Shown here in pieces: positions 60,998 to 64,000 of a stretch of 64,000 nucleotides of DNA. A model generated the notes under the pieces. The model saw only the letters and a program-made list of their open reading frames with translations. It was not told the origin of the DNA and made no database searches. The DNA is from RGIG9115 sp045648165 (GTDB lineage Bacteria; Bacillota; Clostridia; UBA1381). Position 1 is the stretch's first letter, and the number at the start of each line of letters is the position of its first letter. The stretch lies in assembly GCA_045648165.1 (NCBI GenBank), contig JAZRNL010000037.1:1-64000 (forward strand), read 5' to 3'. Position numbers and translations under genes: made by a program.

Positions 60998-62184
60998 TCT
61001 CTCACCCCGTCGGGATACACCACTATTTTTTCTACTCCTGCCAGAGATTCTTCAATAAGTTTTTCAATATCAAGCACGCTTTCTGTTTTTTCCACACTTC
61101 GGCGTTTGGGATTTGTGGATGGGTGCTTTGGGGTAAACACAGTGCAGCAGTCCTCATAGGGAAGAATGGAAGTTTCAAAAGTATCAATCTGGCGTGCACG
61201 TACAACGATTTCTTCTTTATCCATACCCACGAGCGGACGGAGGACGGGCATATCAACAACCGAATTTGTAACATCGAGAGCGCTTAATGTCTGGCTGGCA
61301 ACCTGACCTGCACTTTCACCGGTTATGAGCGCTACTGAATGATGGCGCCTTGCAATTCGCTCAGCAATTCTCATCATAAATCTTCTCATTATAAGGGTAA
61401 GATGCTCCTCCGGGCAGTTATCACGAATTTGCAATTGTATTTCTGTAAAAGGTACAATATAAAGGTTGATTTTTGAAGTATATCGTGCAAGGATTGAAGC
61501 AAGCTCAATAACCTTTTCTTTTGCTCGTTCAGATGTATATGGATAGCTGAAGAAGTTTATGGCATCAATTTCGATACCTCTTTTTGCCATCATATGCCCT
61601 GCAACAGGTGAGTCGATGCCGCCTGATAAGAGCAGAGAAGCCTTGAGCCCGGTACCGATTGGCATTCCGCCCTGTCCCTGGAGTTTATTCTCTGCAATGT
61701 ATACATATGCACCAAAGTCACGGATTTCCACCTTAACGGTTTTTTCGGGATTATGAACGTCCACTTTAAGTCCGGGGCATTTGTCGTGAAGATATCCTCC
61801 CACCTCAACACTAAGCTCTTGTGATGTGAGGAAGAACCTTTTATCGGAACGTTTGCCCTCAACCTTGAAGCTCACACCCGGTGCAAGGTCCGTTTTTAAA
61901 TATTCATATGCGGTTTCCTTGATTTTATCAAGGTCTTTTTCACATTCTGCGGCACGTGTTACCGATACAAGTCCGAATATTTTTGTAAGACGTTCGCAAA
62001 CTATATCAAGTTTTGATTGGTCCGGAACGTTTATATAAATAGTGGCCTGTGCAATCGTAACCTCAGTTTCGGTAAGACCTTTCAGTGCGTTTCTTATATT
62101 ATCGAGAAGTATTTTTTCAAATCTTGGTCTGTTGCAACCCTTGAGTATTATTTCGCCGTATTTGGCAAGTATTAATTCTTTCAT
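60994..62184 (-). CDS. thiI: tRNA 4-thiouridine synthetase
   Basis: A 396-residue enzyme with ferredoxin-like and THUMP domains (about 1-165), and an ATP-PPase domain starting LLLSGGIDSPVAGHMM (P-loop 187-193). It lacks the C-terminal rhodanese domain of the enterobacterial form, as is normal in Firmicutes; a Cys pair appears in LPYEDCCTVF. It adenylates U8 of tRNA and accepts sulfur from the desulfurase encoded directly upstream. The start is ATG 62184, five bases after the desulfurase stop. Confidence 0.96.
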   Translation of the reverse strand: MKELILAKYGEIILKGCNRPRFEKILLDNIRNALKGLTETEVTIAQATIYINVPDQSKLDIVCERLTKIFGLVSVTRAAECEKDLDKIKETAYEYLKTDLAPGVSFKVEGKRSDKRFFLTSQELSVEVGGYLHDKCPGLKVDVHNPEKTVKVEIRDFGAYVYIAENKLQGQGGMPIGTGLKASLLLSGGIDSPVAGHMMAKRGIEIDAINFFSYPYTSERAKEKVIELASILARYTSKINLYIVPFTEIQLQIRDNCPEEHLTLIMRRFMMRIAERIARRHHSVALITGESAGQVASQTLSALDVTNSVVDMPVLRPLVGMDKEEIVVRARQIDTFETSILPYEDCCTVFTPKHPSTNPKRRSVEKTESVLDIEKLIEESLAGVEKIVVYPDGVRE

Positions 62185-62189
62185 AAAAT

Positions 62190-63314
62190 TTATCTCCTGA
62201 TATATTTTCTTAAAACGGCAACTTCTTTTGCAAGAATTTCCGCAGTTTTTTCCATATCCTGAATGGTTAGTGAAGAATCGAAGCTAAAGCGTACCGCGCC
62301 TCCTATTTCCTCCGGAGAACAACCCATACTTGTAAGTACATGGCTTGGCTCTGGTTTGTGAGATGAACAGGCAGAACCTGTGGAAACATATATTTTGTGG
62401 TTTTCAAGAGTATGAAGCAATACCTCCGCTTTTATTCCTAAAAATGATACATTCAAAACATATTTTGAAGCATACTCTATATCCCCATTTATTTTAACAT
62501 CGGGAATAAGCCGGGTTATACCGCTTTTTAGTGTATCGTACAAAATGTCGCAGTTTTCAAAAGTTTCCTCTGCCGCGGCGCCAAAACCTGCAATTCCGGG
62601 GGCGTTTTCAGTTCCCGGTCGGATACTGTTTTGCTGAGAACCGCCATATATAAGGGGAACAATCCTTGAAAAATCTGAATAAAGAGCTCCAACACCTTTT
62701 GGGCCGTGGATTTTATGACTGCTTACACTTATAAGGTCTGCACCTGTAGCCTGCTTTGAGCAGTCCAATTTGCAAAATGCCTGAACTGCATCTGTATGGA
62801 ATAGCCCGAATGACGATTTTTTTTTCAAAATAGCACTTATTTCCTTTACTGGCTGAATTATTCCGGTCTCGTTGTTTATGCACATAACACTTACCAGGGA
62901 GGTTTTGTCATCTATTGCGTCTTGAGCCGCCGCCAAGTCCACTCTGCCGTCTTTTAGCGTGGGGAGATACACCACGTCAAACCCTTCACGTTCAAGAGCC
63001 TTGAAGCTTTCAAGAACAGAAGGATGCTCAATCTGAGAAGTTATAATTCTGTTACCTCTTTTTCTGAGAGCTCTTGCAGTGCCGAATATAGCGGTGTTAT
63101 TTGCCTCTGTCCCTCCTGAGGTAAATAATACATTCTTTTTTTGAACACCCAGTCTTGAGGCGATTATGGTACGGCTTTTTTCAATTATTTTTTCGCCCTC
63201 AATTCCAAGCCCGTGAAGAGAGGAAGGGTTTCCGAAATTCTCCATTGCCTCAAGCACAGCATCCTTTGCCTTTTGGGAAGGCTTTGTAGTGGAAGCATTG
63301 TCAAGATATATCAT
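62190..63314 (-). CDS. Cysteine desulfurase
   Basis: A 374-residue PLP enzyme of the NifS/IscS class: YLDNASTTKP, GNPSSLHGLG, FTSGGTEANNTAI, HTDAVQAF, the PLP Lys201 in SVSSHKIHGPKGVGAL, and catalytic Cys316 in STGSACSS. It is likely the dedicated partner of ThiI (as NifZ in Bacillus subtilis), given that thiI follows with no gap. The start is ATG 63314, three bases after the small Cys-rich gene. Confidence 0.95.
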   Translation of the reverse strand: MIYLDNASTTKPSQKAKDAVLEAMENFGNPSSLHGLGIEGEKIIEKSRTIIASRLGVQKKNVLFTSGGTEANNTAIFGTARALRKRGNRIITSQIEHPSVLESFKALEREGFDVVYLPTLKDGRVDLAAAQDAIDDKTSLVSVMCINNETGIIQPVKEISAILKKKSSFGLFHTDAVQAFCKLDCSKQATGADLISVSSHKIHGPKGVGALYSDFSRIVPLIYGGSQQNSIRPGTENAPGIAGFGAAAEETFENCDILYDTLKSGITRLIPDVKINGDIEYASKYVLNVSFLGIKAEVLLHTLENHKIYVSTGSACSSHKPEPSHVLTSMGCSPEEIGGAVRFSFDSSLTIQDMEKTAEILAKEVAVLRKYIRR

Positions 63315-63317
63315 AAC

Positions 63318-63719
63318 TTACGCCTTTCTTACATTAATCACGTTTATATGCTCTATACGGAGTGTAGCTCCGTTTTTGCAATACACCTTAATCTCTGCTT
63401 TATCAGCATCAACCTTTGCATCGAAATCAAGATTAAGACACAAAAGCTCAGTGTTATCTATCTTGTGTTTTTTTGGCTCGCAGGTAAGTTCTTTCCCGTT
63501 TTTGTAATAGCCAATTCCTGCATAACATTCTCCGGAAACATCGTCTTTAGCGCATTCAATAACAAGCCGTATAGCATCATAGCCCTCAAAACGCCTTGCC
63601 GAAAATGTTATGGTGGAAACAAAGCTTATATCAGGATTGCACGATAACGTAACTTTTTCGCTGCAACCGTTGCAACCGCCACAATCGTGACACTTGCCTG
63701 TGCAAGTTTCTTCGTTCAT
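63318..63719 (-). CDS. Cysteine-rich protein of unknown function
   Basis: A 133-residue protein. The N terminus is a compact Cys cluster (TCTGKCHDCGGCNGCSEKVTLSC), fitted to bind metal or an iron-sulfur cluster, followed by a beta-rich domain (ISFVSTITFSARRFEGYDAIRLVIECA...YYKNGKELTCEP). I do not recognise the family. As the first gene of the desulfurase-thiI-pncC operon it may relate to sulfur transfer. The ribosome site AAGGAG precedes ATG 63719. Confidence 0.7.
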   Translation of the reverse strand: MNEETCTGKCHDCGGCNGCSEKVTLSCNPDISFVSTITFSARRFEGYDAIRLVIECAKDDVSGECYAGIGYYKNGKELTCEPKKHKIDNTELLCLNLDFDAKVDADKAEIKVYCKNGATLRIEHINVINVRKA

Positions 63720-63831
63720 AAAAAAACTCCTTAATTAGTAAATCTCCTGGAATTATATCAAAAAAAAATAAAAAAATCAACTGTTTTTCTTACTTTATAC
63801 CAAAATTTATGTATTTGTATCTATTAAAACG

Positions 63832-63857
63832 GAAAAGCCACCGTAAGGCGGCTTTTC
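63832..63857 (-). terminator. Terminator of the partial gene at the window end
   Basis: On the minus strand AAAAGCC-GCC pairs with GGTGGCTTTT around TTAC, a short strong hairpin, two bases after the stop of the gene at 63860. Confidence 0.85.
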
Positions 63858-63859
63858 AA

Positions 63860-64000
63860 TTATACATTGTTAATACCATTTATAAGTCGTGCTCCATAGT
63901 CTGCATCTACCGCTTCCCAACCGAAACTGTAGGGCTTTACTCCGGAGTATCGGAGCTGCTGCCATATTGTGTTGTAGGTGGTGAGGGGGACTGTGGATGT
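63860..64000 (-). CDS. C-terminal fragment of a protein
   Basis: The minus-strand frame is open from the window edge to TAA at 63862-63860 and encodes 46 residues, ending in YGARLINGINNV. The stretch IWQQLRYSGVKPYSFGWEAVDADYGARLI has aromatic-glycine spacing seen in some peptidoglycan-binding or hydrolase modules, but it is too short to assign. Confidence 0.6.
   Translation of the reverse strand, partial: TSTVPLTTYNTIWQQLRYSGVKPYSFGWEAVDADYGARLINGINNV

Noticed and set aside
1..64000. CRISPR arrays, rRNA genes and intact prophage
   Set aside because: No regularly spaced identical repeats with unique spacers, no rRNA sequence and no phage structural genes were seen; the only tandem repeats are the palindromic units and the linker of the SLH protein.

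Overview
The window is low-GC bacterial chromosome from an anaerobic, spore-forming member of the Clostridia (Firmicutes). I infer this from a SPOCS/LysM spore-coat-type protein, a LonB-type AAA+ protein, a YlmC/YmxH sporulation protein, a CD1247-type zinc-ribbon protein, DUF6514, DUF421 and DUF4363 proteins, AAGGAGG-type ribosome binding sites and many consensus sigma-A promoters with 17-nt spacers. The species cannot be named from the sequence alone.

Region by region. 0-1.1 kb: the end of a rhodanese gene, a decayed surface-protein gene and tRNA-Ser(CGA). 1.2-14.1 kb: mostly housekeeping genes: SPOCS/LysM protein, rhamnose isomerase (opposite strand), LonB-like ATPase lacking its protease domain, EF-P, CD1247-type protein, then murA-ftsQ-ftsZ, a patatin, a secreted metallo-beta-lactamase-fold protein and a WYL regulator. 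14.1-26.1 kb: malQ, DUF6514, coaX followed by a very large palindrome and an ECF S-component gene, a GT-C-like membrane protein with ychF, a two-component system, rodA, a frameshifted nucleoid-associated protein and a Dabb protein. 26.2-36.6 kb: GH38 alpha-mannosidase, an IS3-family remnant, asd-dapA, YlmC/YmxH, a divergent CI-like repressor and zinc-finger pair with repeated operators, hemW, a HAD phosphatase, a flavodoxin-like protein and a GT14 glycosyltransferase.

36.7-58.4 kb is the most distinctive part. A consensus promoter and a c-di-GMP-I riboswitch with a terminator precede an SLH-domain surface protein. A new promoter then starts a co-directional run of 18 tightly spaced genes for a Wzx/Wzy-type surface polysaccharide: glycosyltransferases, a Wzy-like polymerase/ligase, two paralogous Wzz-like proteins, a metallophosphoesterase, DUF1919, Wzx, three polysaccharide pyruvyl transferase family proteins and a ferredoxin/F420-dehydrogenase-beta-like protein. 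The run ends in a membrane HD-GYP protein with a conserved GYP motif and a membrane sensor without an output domain. The sequence suggests a circuit in which c-di-GMP is degraded by the last genes of the run and sensed at its first neighbour. SLH domains are known to bind pyruvylated wall polysaccharide, so the SLH protein and the pyruvyl transferases may also be linked physically. No initiating sugar-phosphate transferase and no tyrosine kinase lie in the window.

58.4-64 kb: a palindromic repeat also found (inverted) at 6.75 kb, then the reverse-strand genes DUF421-DUF4363, an unknown protein, and a sulfur operon (Cys-rich protein, cysteine desulfurase, thiI, cinA/pncC). A partial reverse-strand gene runs off the end.
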